Of a stretch of 42,677 bases of DNA, positions 14,429 to 23,537 are shown piece by piece; within the stretch, counting starts at the first letter, position 1; every line of letters starts with the position of its first letter. The DNA comes from Burkholderiales bacterium (GTDB taxonomy: Bacteria > Pseudomonadota > Gammaproteobacteria > Burkholderiales > Burkholderiaceae_C). The stretch lies in the NCBI GenBank assembly GCA_016703325.1, contig JADJCH010000038.1, forward strand, positions 1 to 42,677, given 5' to 3'. The position numbers and the translations under genes were made by a program. Below the pieces are notes generated by a model, which had not been told where the DNA came from, did no database searches, and saw nothing but the letters and a program-made list of their open reading frames with translations.

Positions 14429-17035
14429 TCACTGTCCCAGCAGCCCCTTCAGCCGGTTCTGCACTGCATCTCTCGCCTTTTCCTTCGCCAGATCCCTGAC
14501 CTGATCCTTCAGCGGCGCCGAGGCTGCATCGCCGGCCTTCAGCCCGAGCTTCTCAGCGGCGCGGGCTTCGAGTTTGTCGCGCAGCTGGTCCTTGACCAAG
14601 TTGCCGGCGGCGCCCACCGCGACTTCGGACCAGACGATGCGCCAGGTCGGTGCCTCGAAGGGGCCGGCCAGGCGCACCGGCACGGTCAGGCCCTTCAGGG
14701 TGTCCAGGTCCTTGCCGCCCTGGCCCTGGCTGGTGGTGGTCAGGGTGCTGCGGGCCGTGTAGTCCAGCCGGCGGGCGGGCAGGTCGATGCGGCCTTCGCC
14801 GCCCAGGCGCAGGAAGGGGCTCTTGAGCGACAGGTCGCGGTTGTCGGCCACGCCGTTGCGGACCTGAAAGCTGGCACTGAGCTCCGAGAAGTCGGTCTTT
14901 TCGCTGCGCCGGGCCACCTCCACCGCGTCCTGCTTCAGGCTGAGAGCGGCCTTGACCTGGCGCAGCCGCTGGGCCAGGTTGATGCCCTTGACGGCGCCGT
15001 CGCGCAGCTGCAGTGCGGCGCTGCCGTTCAGGGCGCGCTGCAGGGCCTGGACGCTGGCACCGCCGGAGCCGACATCCAGCGCCAGCCTGCCGCGTCCTTC
15101 CAGCAGGTCCTGGCCGGCAACGTCCTTCAGCAGGGCCTGCACCAGGATGTCCTGCGCAGTGGCCTGCAGCGCCAGGCGCTGCTGTGCCGGGCCTGCACCG
15201 GCCCAGGCGTTCAGCCGCGCATCGACGCTGCCGTCCCAGGCGCGCAGCCGCAGCGGGGCCACCTGCAGGTGGCCGTCTTCCAGTACGGCGGTGGCGCTGA
15301 GGTCGCGGATCACATAAGGCTGGTAGCGCAACATGCCGGCCTGCAGCGAGACGCGTGCGTCCAGGGCGCGCAGGCCGGAGAGGTCCAGAGGGGTGTCTGG
15401 CGCTGGGCCGGGGCTGCTGGCGCTGGGGGCCGGTGCTGGGGCGGATGCTGCGGTTCCGGTGGGGGGCGGTGCAGCCTGCGGCGGCAGCAACGCGTCCAGG
15501 TCCAGCTCGCCGAAGCGGGCCTGCGCCTGCAGGCGCGGTCGTGCGCCGCCCAGGGTGAGCTGCCCGTCCAGGTCGAAGGTCTGGGCGTTCATCTGGCCGT
15601 CGAGCTTCCAATCCACCCGGGCCGCGGAGGCGTCGACCTGGCCACGGGCGCTGACCTGCAGCGGCCGCAGCGCCGGGTTCTGCACGGTGGCGTCGAGCTG
15701 CAGTTGCGCCAGCGAGACCTCACCCGCCTGCAGTCGCGCGGTGAGCTGGCTGGTCAAGGTGCCCCGCACGCGCGAGGCCGCTGCGCCCTGGGTGGCCGCC
15801 CCCAGCCGCAGCTGCAGCGCCGGCACCTGCAGCGTCTGGAAGTTGCCGCTGGGCGCGCCGGAGCCGATGCTGCCCTCCAGCGCCGCGGGGCCCTGCAGAG
15901 CAAAGCTGCCGGACAGGGGCGAGCCCTTGAGCTGCTGGCCCTGCACGTCCAGCTGCGGCCAGTTCAGTGTCGCCTGAAACGGCTGGACCGGCTGGGCCGG
16001 CTGGCCCGCGCCGGCCAAGGCGCCGCGCAGTTGCAGCGCCAGCTGGTCCAGCGTGAGGTGCTGCTGTGCCGGGCGGAAGGCGAAACGCTGCAGCGTCAAC
16101 TTGCCCTCCTGCAACTGCAACGGCCCGGCCCGCAGCGCCAGCCGCAGCGACAGCGGTGCGGCCTCGATGGAGGCGGTGGAGGCGGTGGAGGCGGTGGAGC
16201 GCGCCGCCGCATCGGACGCCGCCGGCGCTGGTGCCGCAGGCGCCAGATGGCCCGCGTCGTACGCCAGGTTGCCGGTCAGCGTGGCGTCCAGCCCGCTCAG
16301 GCCGGGCAGGTCACCCCGAAGCTGCAGCGTCAGGTCGCCGGCCTGCACCTTCAGCGCCGGGGCCCGGGCATCGCCGAAGTCCAGCTTCAACTGGGTTGCC
16401 GCCTGCAGGTCCAGCTGCGCGGCCGGTTCGCTCAGGCGCGCCTGGGCCGTGAGCTTCACCGGGCTGGGCTGGCCCGGCGTCAGCCGGCCGGTCTGCAGTT
16501 CGGCCAGCGTGGCCACACCCTTCAGCCGGCCGAGGCGGTCGTCCAGCTCCAGGTTCACCTGCTCGAAACGCAGCCCGCTGATGTCGAAGTCCAGCGGCTT
16601 TCGCTGCGAGGGTTCGGCGGCGGGTGTCAGGCTGGCGGCCGGCCGCAGCAGGTCATCGATGTTGCTGCGGCCCTGCGTATCGCGCCGCCACACCGCCGTC
16701 AGGCCGCGGGCCTGCACCGCATCGACCACCAGTTGCCCCCGCAGCAGCGGCAGCCACTGCACGGCCAGTTGGGCCTCCCCCAGGCTGGCGAAACGCTGCT
16801 GTGGCTGCTGAAACTCCGACAGCGCCACATCGCGCAGCTCCACCTGCAGACGGGGGAACACCGACAGCCTCACGTCCCCCAGGCTCAGCTGGCGCTGGCG
16901 GTGCTGCTGCACCCAGTCGATCGCCAGACCCTTGTAGCGGTTGGCATCGAAGCTGGCCACCAGCCAGGTCAGTGCGCCGGCCAGGAGCAGAAACAGAGCC
17001 AGCAGGGCGAGGATGAGCTTGCGGGTCAGGGACAT
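14429..17035 (-). CDS. AsmA family inner-membrane/periplasmic protein
   Basis: The 868-residue protein opens with an uncleaved signal/anchor (LILALLALFLLLAGALTWLV, residues 8-27) followed by the AsmA start DANRYKGLAIDWVQ. A long repetitive beta-rich body follows, with the C-terminal AsmA signature around residues 640-780 (LLEGRGRLALDVGSGGASVQALQRALNGSAAL, FSELSASFQVRNGVADNRDL). AsmA-like proteins bridge the periplasm and are implicated in lipid transport to the outer membrane. A run of three STA repeats near residue 285 reflects a 9-bp tandem repeat in the DNA. The very end is a charged helix (KEKARDAVQNRLKGLLGQ). The gene appears monocistronic; the next leftward gene upstream is the broken ligase, 106 bases away. 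Confidence 0.92.
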   Translation of the reverse strand: MSLTRKLILALLALFLLLAGALTWLVASFDANRYKGLAIDWVQQHRQRQLSLGDVRLSVFPRLQVELRDVALSEFQQPQQRFASLGEAQLAVQWLPLLRGQLVVDAVQARGLTAVWRRDTQGRSNIDDLLRPAASLTPAAEPSQRKPLDFDISGLRFEQVNLELDDRLGRLKGVATLAELQTGRLTPGQPSPVKLTAQARLSEPAAQLDLQAATQLKLDFGDARAPALKVQAGDLTLQLRGDLPGLSGLDATLTGNLAYDAGHLAPAAPAPAASDAAARSTASTASTASIEAAPLSLRLALRAGPLQLQEGKLTLQRFAFRPAQQHLTLDQLALQLRGALAGAGQPAQPVQPFQATLNWPQLDVQGQQLKGSPLSGSFALQGPAALEGSIGSGAPSGNFQTLQVPALQLRLGAATQGAAASRVRGTLTSQLTARLQAGEVSLAQLQLDATVQNPALRPLQVSARGQVDASAARVDWKLDGQMNAQTFDLDGQLTLGGARPRLQAQARFGELDLDALLPPQAAPPPTGTAASAPAPAPSASSPGPAPDTPLDLSGLRALDARVSLQAGMLRYQPYVIRDLSATAVLEDGHLQVAPLRLRAWDGSVDARLNAWAGAGPAQQRLALQATAQDILVQALLKDVAGQDLLEGRGRLALDVGSGGASVQALQRALNGSAALQLRDGAVKGINLAQRLRQVKAALSLKQDAVEVARRSEKTDFSELSASFQVRNGVADNRDLSLKSPFLRLGGEGRIDLPARRLDYTARSTLTTTSQGQGGKDLDTLKGLTVPVRLAGPFEAPTWRIVWSEVAVGAAGNLVKDQLRDKLEARAAEKLGLKAGDAASAPLKDQVRDLAKEKARDAVQNRLKGLLGQ
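16169..16198. repeat. 9-bp tandem repeat inside the AsmA gene
   Basis: GGAGGCGGT is repeated three times exactly plus a partial fourth copy. Because the unit is a multiple of three, copy changes would add or remove Ser-Thr-Ala triplets without a frameshift. Confidence 0.7.
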
Positions 17036-17141
17036 GCGGCCAGGAGAAGTCGGGATGGACAGTACTGAAGCGGCCCGGTGGGCTGCTGCCTTCGGTCGGA
17101 TCCGTGAAGGATGACACGGTTCCCGCGGAGGCGGGCCGGTT

Positions 17142-18898
17142 TCATCCGCTCACGTCGGGTGGGTCGAACAGCGAACGCAGCGTGGCCAGACTGTCTGCCT
17201 CGTGCAGCGGCTTGTCGTCGCGGATGCGCAGCATGCGGGGGAAGCGCAGCGCCACGCCGCTCTTGTGGCGGGGGCTGGGGCCGATGCCCTCGAAGCCCAG
17301 CTCGAACACCAGCGTCGGGCGCAGGCTGCGCACCGGGCCGAACTTCTCCAGCGTGCTGGCGCGGATCACCCGGTCCACGCGCTGGAATTCCGCGTCGCTC
17401 AGACCGGAGTAGGCCTTGGCGAAGGTGAGCAGTTGCAGCCCGTCCGGGCGCGGTGGCTCGCGGCGGGTGATGGCTTCCACCACCGCCTGGGCTTCGGCGG
17501 CGTCGGCGGGCGGGCGGCTCCACACCGCAAAGGTGTAGTCGGTGTAGACCCCGGCGCGGCGGCCGTGGCCGGCCTGGGCGTAGATCAGCACCGCGTCGAC
17601 GCGGTAGGGGTCCACCTTCCACTTCCACCACAGGCCATCGGACTTGGTGCGACCGCTGCCGTAACGCGCGTCGCGCTGCTTGAGCATCAGCCCCTCGACA
17701 CCGCGGCTGCGGGCCTGCTCGCGCAGGGCGGCGCAGGCCGGCCAGTCCGCAGGACGCAGCAGGGGGGCGATGCGCAGCGCCGGGTGGGTGGCCTGCAGGG
17801 ACTCCAGCCTTTGGCGCCGTGCGTGCAAGGGTTGGTCGCGCAGGTCCTGGCCGTCCGCCTCCAGCAGGTCGTAGGCCAGGAAGACGGCCGGGGCCGATTC
17901 CAGCAGGCGGCGCGGCAGGGTCTTGCGCTGCAGGCGCTGCTGCAGGGTCTGGAAGGGGGCGGGCTGCGCGTCGCCTTCGGGCCAGACCAGCAGCTCGCCA
18001 TCCAGCGCCGTGCCCGCCGGCAGCGCCAGGGCGGGGCCGACCACGTCCGGGAAGGATTCGCTGATCAGCTCCTCGCCGCGCGACCACAGCCAGGCCTGCC
18101 CATGCCCCTGTTCGTCCACGCGGCGCACCAGCTGGGCGCGGATGCCGTCGTATTTCCACTCGATCTGCCAGTCGGCCGGCGTACCCAGCAAGGCGGCGGG
18201 GTCGCCGGCGAAGGGATGGGCCAGGAAGAAGGGGTAGGGCGTGCCGCCGCGCAGTGCTTCGGCCGGGCTGCCGTCGGCATCGGTGGGCGCTGCTGCGAGC
18301 AATGCGGCCCAGGACGCAGCGTTGGGCGGACGCCGCGCATCCGTCCAACCGACCATGCGCTGGGCCACCCGCTGGGGATCGAGTCCGCCGTGCTCGGCAA
18401 TGGCGCGCTGCACCAGCAGCCGGCTCACGCCGACCCGAAAACCGCCGCCGATCAGCTTGACCAGCAGGAAGCGGCCGGCGCGGTCCAGCTCCGCCCAGGC
18501 TTGCCGCAGCGCCTGCTCCTGCTGCTCGGGCGGCTGGCGCGCAGGGGCTGCAGGCGCTGCTCGATCCAGTGGGCCAGGCCGAGGTCGTTGGCTGCGATGT
18601 CGGGGATTGCAGCGGGAAGTTCATGAGGCAGCACCAGCGCGATGGTTTCGGCCAGATCGCCCACCGCCTGGTAGCTGGCCTCGAAGAGCCAGTCCGGCAG
18701 GCCGGCTGCGCGGGCCGCGGCGGCGCGCAGCAGCGCGGTCGGAACCACCTGGCGCAGCTTGCCGCCGGCCAGCAGCCAGGCGGCCCAGGCGGCGTCCTCT
18801 GGTGGCGCCGCAGCGAAGTGGCGCCGCAGCGCGGCCAGCTTGTCGCCGGTGGCGGTGCTGGCGTCCAGCTCCTCGAACAGGCGGGCGAAGCGGCGCAT
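17142..18898 (-). pseudogene. ATP-dependent DNA ligase, frameshifted
   Basis: Two adjoining frames make up one ligase of about 585 residues. The ATG at 18898 opens the N-terminal DNA-binding region (RRFARLFEELDASTATGDKL...), which runs correctly to IEQRLQPLR. It then leaves frame at about 18538-18546 and stops at 18452. The continuation, QPPEQQEQALRQAWAELD then FLLVKLIGGGFRVG, lies in another frame and runs to the stop at 17142. That part holds the complete adenylation domain: motif I EWKYDGIRAQ with the AMP-accepting lysine, FLAYDLLE, VEGLMLKQRDARYGSG, WWKWKVDPYRVDAVL, then the OB-fold. Loss of one base explains it. A GTG at 18428 could start a 428-residue fragment with the catalytic core. 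The family is the ligase-associated DNA damage response ligase, and the partner exonuclease lies 2 bases upstream. A sequencing error is possible. Confidence 0.85.
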
Positions 18899-18900
18899 CG

Positions 18901-20025
18901 TCAGGCCGCCTCCGTGGCGTTGTCGTGGGACGTGTCGGTGCCGGCCAGAGTTGCAGGGGCGCCGGGGGGGGCCGCAGGGGCCGCGCGTGTGGGCAGACGG
19001 TCCTCCTCACCCTGACCGTATTCGGTGCCGAAGACATCGCAGCGCAGGCCCTGCTCACGCAGCCAGCGCTGCAGCACCGCCTCGTTGCCGTGGGTGACGA
19101 TGACACGCTCGCAGCCGGTGGCCTCGATGGCGCGCAGCAGCCCCGGCCAGTCGGCGTGGTCGCTGAGGGCGAAGCCGCGGTCCACGCCCTGGCGGCGGCG
19201 CGGGCCGCGCAATTGCATCCAGCCGCTGGCGAAGGCATCGCGGCAATCGCCCAGCCGCTTCGCCCAGGCGCTGCCCATGCCCAGTACCGAGGGCGGCGCC
19301 ACCACCAGTGCGCTGCGCAGCTCCGGCTTGGTCAGCGTCTCCAGCGCCCGGGTGGCTGGCAGCCGCACCCCGGCGGCCTGGTAGGCCTGGTTGATCGAGG
19401 CCACCGCGCCGTGCACCGCGATCGGCCCGGCCGCTTCGTCCAGCCCGGCCAGCAACCGCTGCGCCTTGCCCAGGCTGTAACCCAGCAGCAGGCTGGTGCG
19501 GCCTTCGGCGGCGTTGGCCTGCCACCAGGCCTGCACCTCGGCCATCAGCTCGCGGCGGGAGCGCCAGCGGTACACCGGCAGGCCGAAGGTGCACTCGGTG
19601 ATGAAACAGTCGCAGCGCACCGGCTCGAAGGGCGCGCAGGTGGGGCGGGCGTCGGCCTCCTGCGGGTGGTCGCCGGCCAGGAAGTAGTCGCCCGAAGCCA
19701 CCCAGACCTGGCCGCGGTGCTCGATGCGCACCTGGGCGGAGCCCAGCACGTGGCCGGCCGGGTGGAGGCTGAGGTTCACATCCCCCAGGCGCAGCCGCTC
19801 ACCATAGGCCAGGGTCTGCAGCGGCAGCGCATCGCCCAGCCGGGTGCGCAGCAGGGCGGCGCTGTCGTGCTGGGCCAGGCAGGCGCCGTGGCCGCCGCGG
19901 GCGTGGTCGGAGTGGGCGTGGGTGATGACCGCGCGCGGCACCGCCCGCCAGGGGTCGATCCAGAAGTCGCCGGGCGGGCAGTACAGGCCTTCGGGGCGCA
20001 GGACGATGAGGTCGGGGCGGCTCAA
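18901..20025 (-). CDS. Ligase-associated DNA damage response exonuclease (MBL-fold/beta-CASP)
   Basis: The metallo-beta-lactamase signature THAHSDHARGG is at residues 35-45 (His36, His38, Asp40, His41). Further metal/beta-CASP motifs follow: HPAGHVLGSAQV, ASGDYF, ALSDHADW and VIVTHGNE. This is the SNM1/Artemis-like exonuclease normally encoded next to an ATP-dependent ligase and an Lhr-type helicase in a bacterial DNA-repair cluster. Only the ligase, frameshifted and 2 bases downstream, is present here. The start was placed at a TTG (20025) where family homology begins (SRPDLIVLRPEGLYCP). The frame is open back to an ATG at 20217, but that extension would overlap the divergent chemoreceptor gene and looks non-coding. 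A C-terminal tail of about 40 residues rich in Ala/Pro/Thr is extra. Confidence 0.87.
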   Translation of the reverse strand: MSRPDLIVLRPEGLYCPPGDFWIDPWRAVPRAVITHAHSDHARGGHGACLAQHDSAALLRTRLGDALPLQTLAYGERLRLGDVNLSLHPAGHVLGSAQVRIEHRGQVWVASGDYFLAGDHPQEADARPTCAPFEPVRCDCFITECTFGLPVYRWRSRRELMAEVQAWWQANAAEGRTSLLLGYSLGKAQRLLAGLDEAAGPIAVHGAVASINQAYQAAGVRLPATRALETLTKPELRSALVVAPPSVLGMGSAWAKRLGDCRDAFASGWMQLRGPRRRQGVDRGFALSDHADWPGLLRAIEATGCERVIVTHGNEAVLQRWLREQGLRCDVFGTEYGQGEEDRLPTRAAPAAPPGAPATLAGTDTSHDNATEAA

Positions 20026-20201
20026 GCTCGCAGGTGTCGGTGCAGGAGTGGAGGTTGTAGCAGAGCCTGTCCGGGCTGGACGAACTGGGCAGGGAAAGCG
20101 TCCTTCCTTGCCCGATTTCGAAGCCGCTGGAGCAGGAAGATCGAGCCGCTCCAGTCCAACCCCAGGTCCCCCAACCCCATTCGGCCACGCCGCAGAAGTC
20201 C

Positions 20202-21782
20202 ATGTCTCAACGCACACCGCTCACTGTCAAACGCCAACTCACCCTCGGGTTCGGGGGGCTTGCACTGGCCAGCGTGCTGGTGGCCGGCATGGCCGCCCGG
20301 GGCCTGGACGCCGGCAACGAGCGCTTCAATCAGTATGTCGAAGGGGTGGGCGCCCGCGCATCGACCGTTGCCAGTCTGGGCCATGCGATCAAGGACCGTG
20401 CAGTGGCGGCGCGCAACCTGCTGGTGGCCATGTCGCCCCACGATCGGGATGTGCAGGCAGCGGCGGCAGCCGCGGCTCACAGCGAAGTGGGACGGCTGCT
20501 CAAGCGCTACAACGAAATGGTGTCGCAGGCCGTCGACATGGGGGACAGTGCCCGCGCTGCAGCAGCCGAGATCAATCGACTGGAGCAGGCCTATGCCCCG
20601 GTCGCACTGGCTGTGGTGGATCTGGGCATGAAGGGTGAAACCGAGGCGGCCATTGCGAAACTGAACGCAGAGTGCATTCCGCTGCTGGTGGCGCTGAACA
20701 AGGTGCTGCGCGAATACGAGCAGATCGCCGAAGCGGCCGAAAAGCGCCAGATCGAGGCGGCGTATGCCGAGGCCTGGAAGGATGAGTTGCTGATGTTCGG
20801 CGCTGCCGGCTTGGCCCTGTTGATGGCGGCTGCGATCGGCTGGTGGATCCCGCGTCGCCTGGCCAACGCGCTGGGGGCCGAGCCGCAGGCCCTGTCCGAC
20901 GTGGTGGGCCGGGTGGCCGATGGTGACCTGAGTCCGATCGCCGGTGCCGACCGGGCGCCTGCCGGCAGCGTGATGGCGTCGCTGGGCCGGATGCAGGCCG
21001 CGCTGGTCGGCCTGGTGGGGCGCATCCGCGATGTGTCGGAGGGCGTGGCCACCGCCTCCGACCAGATCGCCAGCGGCAACCAGGACCTGTCCGGGCGCAC
21101 CGAGCAGCAGGCCAGTGCCCTGCAGCAGACCACCGCGCAGATGCACCAGATGAACGACACCGTGCGCGGCAGCGCCAGCGGCGCCCGCCAGGCCAGCACG
21201 CTGGCCGGGGACGCGGCACAGGCCGCCGGTCAGGGCGGTGAGGTGGTGCAGCGGGTGGTGGGCACGATGGGCGAGATCACCCAGTCCAGCCGGCGCATTG
21301 CCGACATCATTGGCGTGATCGACGGCATCGCCTTCCAGACCAACATCCTGGCGCTCAATGCGGCGGTGGAGGCGGCCCGGGCCGGCGAGCAGGGCCGTGG
21401 CTTTGCGGTGGTGGCCGGGGAGGTGCGCACGCTGGCGCAGCGCAGTGCCGCAGCGGCCAAGGAGATCAAGACCCTGATCGACACCTCGGTGGCGCGGGTG
21501 GACGCCGGCAGCCGCCAGGCCGAGGAAGCCGGTGCGACCATGCGCGACATCGTCGAGCGGGTGCGCAAGGTCACCGACCTGATCGCCGAGATCCATGTGG
21601 CCACCGAGCAGCAGAGCCAGGGCATCGAGCAGATCAACCAGGCGGTGGTCTCGCTGGACCAGGGCACGCAGCAGAACGCCGCGCTGGTCGAGGAAAGCGC
21701 CGCCGCAGCGGAAAGCCTGCGCCAGCAGGCCCGCGAGCTCACCGAGCTGGTGGCCGCCTTCCGCACCGGTCAGCCGGCCTGA
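20202..21782 (+). CDS. Methyl-accepting chemotaxis protein
   Basis: This 526-residue transducer has TM1 at about residues 13-32 and a four-helix-bundle periplasmic sensor (about 35-190, RASTVASLGHAIKDRAVAARN being typical). TM2 is at about 193-212, followed by a HAMP-like linker and a long cytoplasmic signalling coiled coil. The hairpin tip is IDGIAFQTNILALNAAVEA with FAVVAGEVRTLAQRS, as in chemoreceptors that bind CheA/CheW. Methylation-type helices flank it. It ends RTGQPA, without a CheR-tethering pentapeptide. Ligand is unknown. No other chemotaxis gene is nearby, so this is an orphan receptor. A 7-bp inverted repeat (CTGGAGC/GCTCCAG, 20127-20154) lies in the leader; its role is unclear. 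Confidence 0.93.
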   Translation: MSQRTPLTVKRQLTLGFGGLALASVLVAGMAARGLDAGNERFNQYVEGVGARASTVASLGHAIKDRAVAARNLLVAMSPHDRDVQAAAAAAAHSEVGRLLKRYNEMVSQAVDMGDSARAAAAEINRLEQAYAPVALAVVDLGMKGETEAAIAKLNAECIPLLVALNKVLREYEQIAEAAEKRQIEAAYAEAWKDELLMFGAAGLALLMAAAIGWWIPRRLANALGAEPQALSDVVGRVADGDLSPIAGADRAPAGSVMASLGRMQAALVGLVGRIRDVSEGVATASDQIASGNQDLSGRTEQQASALQQTTAQMHQMNDTVRGSASGARQASTLAGDAAQAAGQGGEVVQRVVGTMGEITQSSRRIADIIGVIDGIAFQTNILALNAAVEAARAGEQGRGFAVVAGEVRTLAQRSAAAAKEIKTLIDTSVARVDAGSRQAEEAGATMRDIVERVRKVTDLIAEIHVATEQQSQGIEQINQAVVSLDQGTQQNAALVEESAAAAESLRQQARELTELVAAFRTGQPA

Positions 21783-21844
21783 CCGGCTCGTTCACAGGTT
21801 CTTGGGGCTCCGGCTCTCCAGAGCGCCCAAGGCACTCATCGCAT

Positions 21845-22393
21845 TCAAGGCGCCGGTTGCTGCCAGGCCTGAGGCGTCAGTTCGGCGCTGCCTTGGGCGC
21901 CGCTGATCAGCCAGTGCCCCTCCTGATGGGTGCAGCCCAGCCGCATGCTGCGTTCGGCCAGAGCGGTCAGCGCATCGCAGCCTTCGGGCGGCAGGAACCA
22001 GACGGTCAGGTTGCGCAGGCGGGCCAGGTCGCGGCGGTTGTCCTGCCACCAGGCTTCCGCCTTGCGCCCACCGTAGGCCAGCACGATGACTTCGTCGGCC
22101 CGACCGGCGGCGCGGCGCAGCAGGCGCTCGTCGGGCAGGCCCACCTCGATCCACTGTTCGATCACACCCGTGTCATCGCGCCGCCACAGCGCCGGCTCGC
22201 CGTCGGTGGAAATGTCGCCGGCCAGGCTCAACCGCTCGTCGGCATGCATCGCGAAGGCGAGGGCGCGCACCATCAGCCGCTCTTCGGTTTCGGAGGGGTG
22301 GCGCGCCAGGGTGAGGGCGTGGTCGGCGTAGTAGCCGCGGTCGATGTCGGCGACGGCCAACTCGGCCTTGTAGATGGTGGAGCGAAGGGCCAT
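21845..22393 (-). CDS. YaeQ family protein
   Basis: The 182-residue product begins MALRSTIYKAELAVADIDRG and contains RHPSETEERLMVRALAFA, WIEVGLPDERLLRRA and YGGRKAEAWW, all characteristic of YaeQ. These small proteins have a PD-(D/E)xK-like fold; a nuclease-like core is suspected and E. coli YaeQ affects haemolysin/transcription phenotypes, but the function is not settled. The ATG at 22393 is chosen over an upstream in-frame ATG (22435) because the family starts here. It converges with the chemoreceptor gene and diverges from the ABM-domain gene. Confidence 0.9.
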   Translation of the reverse strand: MALRSTIYKAELAVADIDRGYYADHALTLARHPSETEERLMVRALAFAMHADERLSLAGDISTDGEPALWRRDDTGVIEQWIEVGLPDERLLRRAAGRADEVIVLAYGGRKAEAWWQDNRRDLARLRNLTVWFLPPEGCDALTALAERSMRLGCTHQEGHWLISGAQGSAELTPQAWQQPAP

Positions 22394-22458
22394 GGCGGGA
22401 TTGTAGGAGGCGGGGTTAGGATGCCTGACCCACACAGATCCCTTTCGTTGGAGCCCTC

Positions 22459-22779
22459 ATGATCCTGGAAGTCGCCGACATCCTCATCCAGCCCGGTCGC
22501 CAGGCCGAGTTTGACGCCGAGATCCGCCGTGGCGTGGAGACCGTCATCGCCCACGCCCACGGGTTCAAGGGCTACAAGGTGCAGCGCAGCCTGGAGACGC
22601 CGGAGCGCTACCTGCTGATGATCTGGTGGGCCACGCTGGAGGACCACACGCTGGGCTTCCGCGGCTCGCTGGCGTTTTCGGAGTGGCGCGGCATCGTCGG
22701 GCCGTTCTTTGCCCAGCCGCCGGTGGTGGAGCACTTTGACCTGATCGCCAAGTCCGGTGACCTGCCGGCGGCGGCCTGA
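22459..22779 (+). CDS. Antibiotic biosynthesis monooxygenase (ABM) domain protein
   Basis: The 106-residue protein is a single ferredoxin-like ABM fold: VADILIQPGRQAEFDAEI, GFKGYKVQRSLETPERYLLM and WATLEDHTLGFRGSLAFSEW. Family members include small cofactor-free monooxygenases and haem-degrading or detoxifying enzymes; most genomic members have no assigned substrate. The gene starts with ATG behind TTGGAG-type ribosome-site sequence. It is 29 bases upstream of the methyltransferase gene, so both are probably cotranscribed. Confidence 0.85.
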   Translation: MILEVADILIQPGRQAEFDAEIRRGVETVIAHAHGFKGYKVQRSLETPERYLLMIWWATLEDHTLGFRGSLAFSEWRGIVGPFFAQPPVVEHFDLIAKSGDLPAAA

Positions 22780-22808
22780 AAACCTTGACTCCCGCTGCGC
22801 CGAAGGTC

Positions 22809-23432
22809 ATGGCCGGCCCGAACGTCGACTTCTGGCAGAAGCGCTTCGAGGCGCAGGACCTGCCCTGGGACCGGGGTGAGGCCAGCCCGCAGCTGGCCGC
22901 CTGGCTGGCCGACGGCACGCTGGCGCCCGGTCAGCGCATCGCGGTGCCGGGCTGTGGCAGTGGTCATGAGGTGATTGCGCTGCGGCAGGCCGGCTGTGCG
23001 CCGGTCTACGCGGTGGACTACGCCGGTGCAGCGGTGGCCCTGGCACGCGAGCGTTTGGCGCAGGCCGGTTTCACACCGGCCGATGACGAACTGGTGCAGG
23101 CCGACGTGCTGCAGTGGCAGCCGCCCGTGCCGCTGGATGTCATCTACGAGCAGACCTGCTGGTGTGCGCTGCACCCGGACCACTGGGCAGGCTATGCCGC
23201 CCAGTTGCACCGCTGGCTGCGCCCGGGCGGTCGGCTCGCGCTGATGGGCCTGCAGGTGCTGCGGCCTGCAGCGGCCACCGGCCGCATCGAAGGCCCGCCC
23301 TACCACCTCGACATCGGCATGCTGCGCGCCCTGTTGCCGGGCGACCGCTGGGACTGGCCCGCGCCGCCGTACCCGGCCGTGCCGCACCCACGCGGCTGGA
23401 CCGAGCTGGCGATCGTGCTGACGCGGCGCTGA
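22809..23432 (+). CDS. Thiopurine S-methyltransferase-like SAM-dependent methyltransferase
   Basis: The 207-residue protein starts MAGPNVDFWQKRFEAQDLPWDRGEAS, the TPMT-family opening (FWxxRY...PWD). It has SAM motif I VPGCGSGHEV (about 46-55), acidic VDYAG, and the family-typical YEQTCWCALHPDHW. TPMT-like bacterial enzymes methylate thiols, selenium/tellurium species or halides. The ATG at 22809 (AAGG a few bases upstream) is preferred; an in-frame TTG at 22785 would add eight residues. It follows the ABM-domain gene closely. Confidence 0.88.
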   Translation: MAGPNVDFWQKRFEAQDLPWDRGEASPQLAAWLADGTLAPGQRIAVPGCGSGHEVIALRQAGCAPVYAVDYAGAAVALARERLAQAGFTPADDELVQADVLQWQPPVPLDVIYEQTCWCALHPDHWAGYAAQLHRWLRPGGRLALMGLQVLRPAAATGRIEGPPYHLDIGMLRALLPGDRWDWPAPPYPAVPHPRGWTELAIVLTRR

Positions 23433-23462
23433 GCTCCGGGCTGCATTTATTCAGCGGACGCC

Positions 23463-23535
23463 GCGGATCCGGCTTGGCCGGTCCGCTGGCGTTGCCCCCT
23501 TGAGGGGGAGCGGCGTGAGCCGCTACGGGGGTGGG
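23463..23535. repeat. REP-like intergenic repeat with three hairpins
   Basis: Consecutive stem-loops occur: GCGGA/TCCGC enclosing CCGGC/GCCGG (23463-23488), CCCCCTTGAGGGGG (about 23495-23508), and GCGGC/GCCGC (23510-23523), followed by CGGGGGTGGG. This arrangement matches a family of dispersed GC-rich intergenic repeats I know from Burkholderiales genomes. It lies between two convergent genes and may serve as a bidirectional terminator. No second copy was seen in this window. Confidence 0.55.
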
Positions 23536-23537
23536 AC

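Noticed and set aside
14393..17068. An 891-codon plus-strand frame opposite asmA
   Set aside because: Low-complexity Gly/Gln/Arg-rich translation; the minus frame has an AsmA anchor and signature.
18530..18550. Programmed ribosomal frameshift in the ligase gene
   Set aside because: No slippery heptamer or downstream pseudoknot is obvious, and family members are single frames; a mutation or sequencing error is simpler.
20080..20125. Sigma-28 (flagellar) promoter before the chemoreceptor gene
   Set aside because: A partial GCCCGATTT lies at about 20109, but no TAAA box at the right distance.
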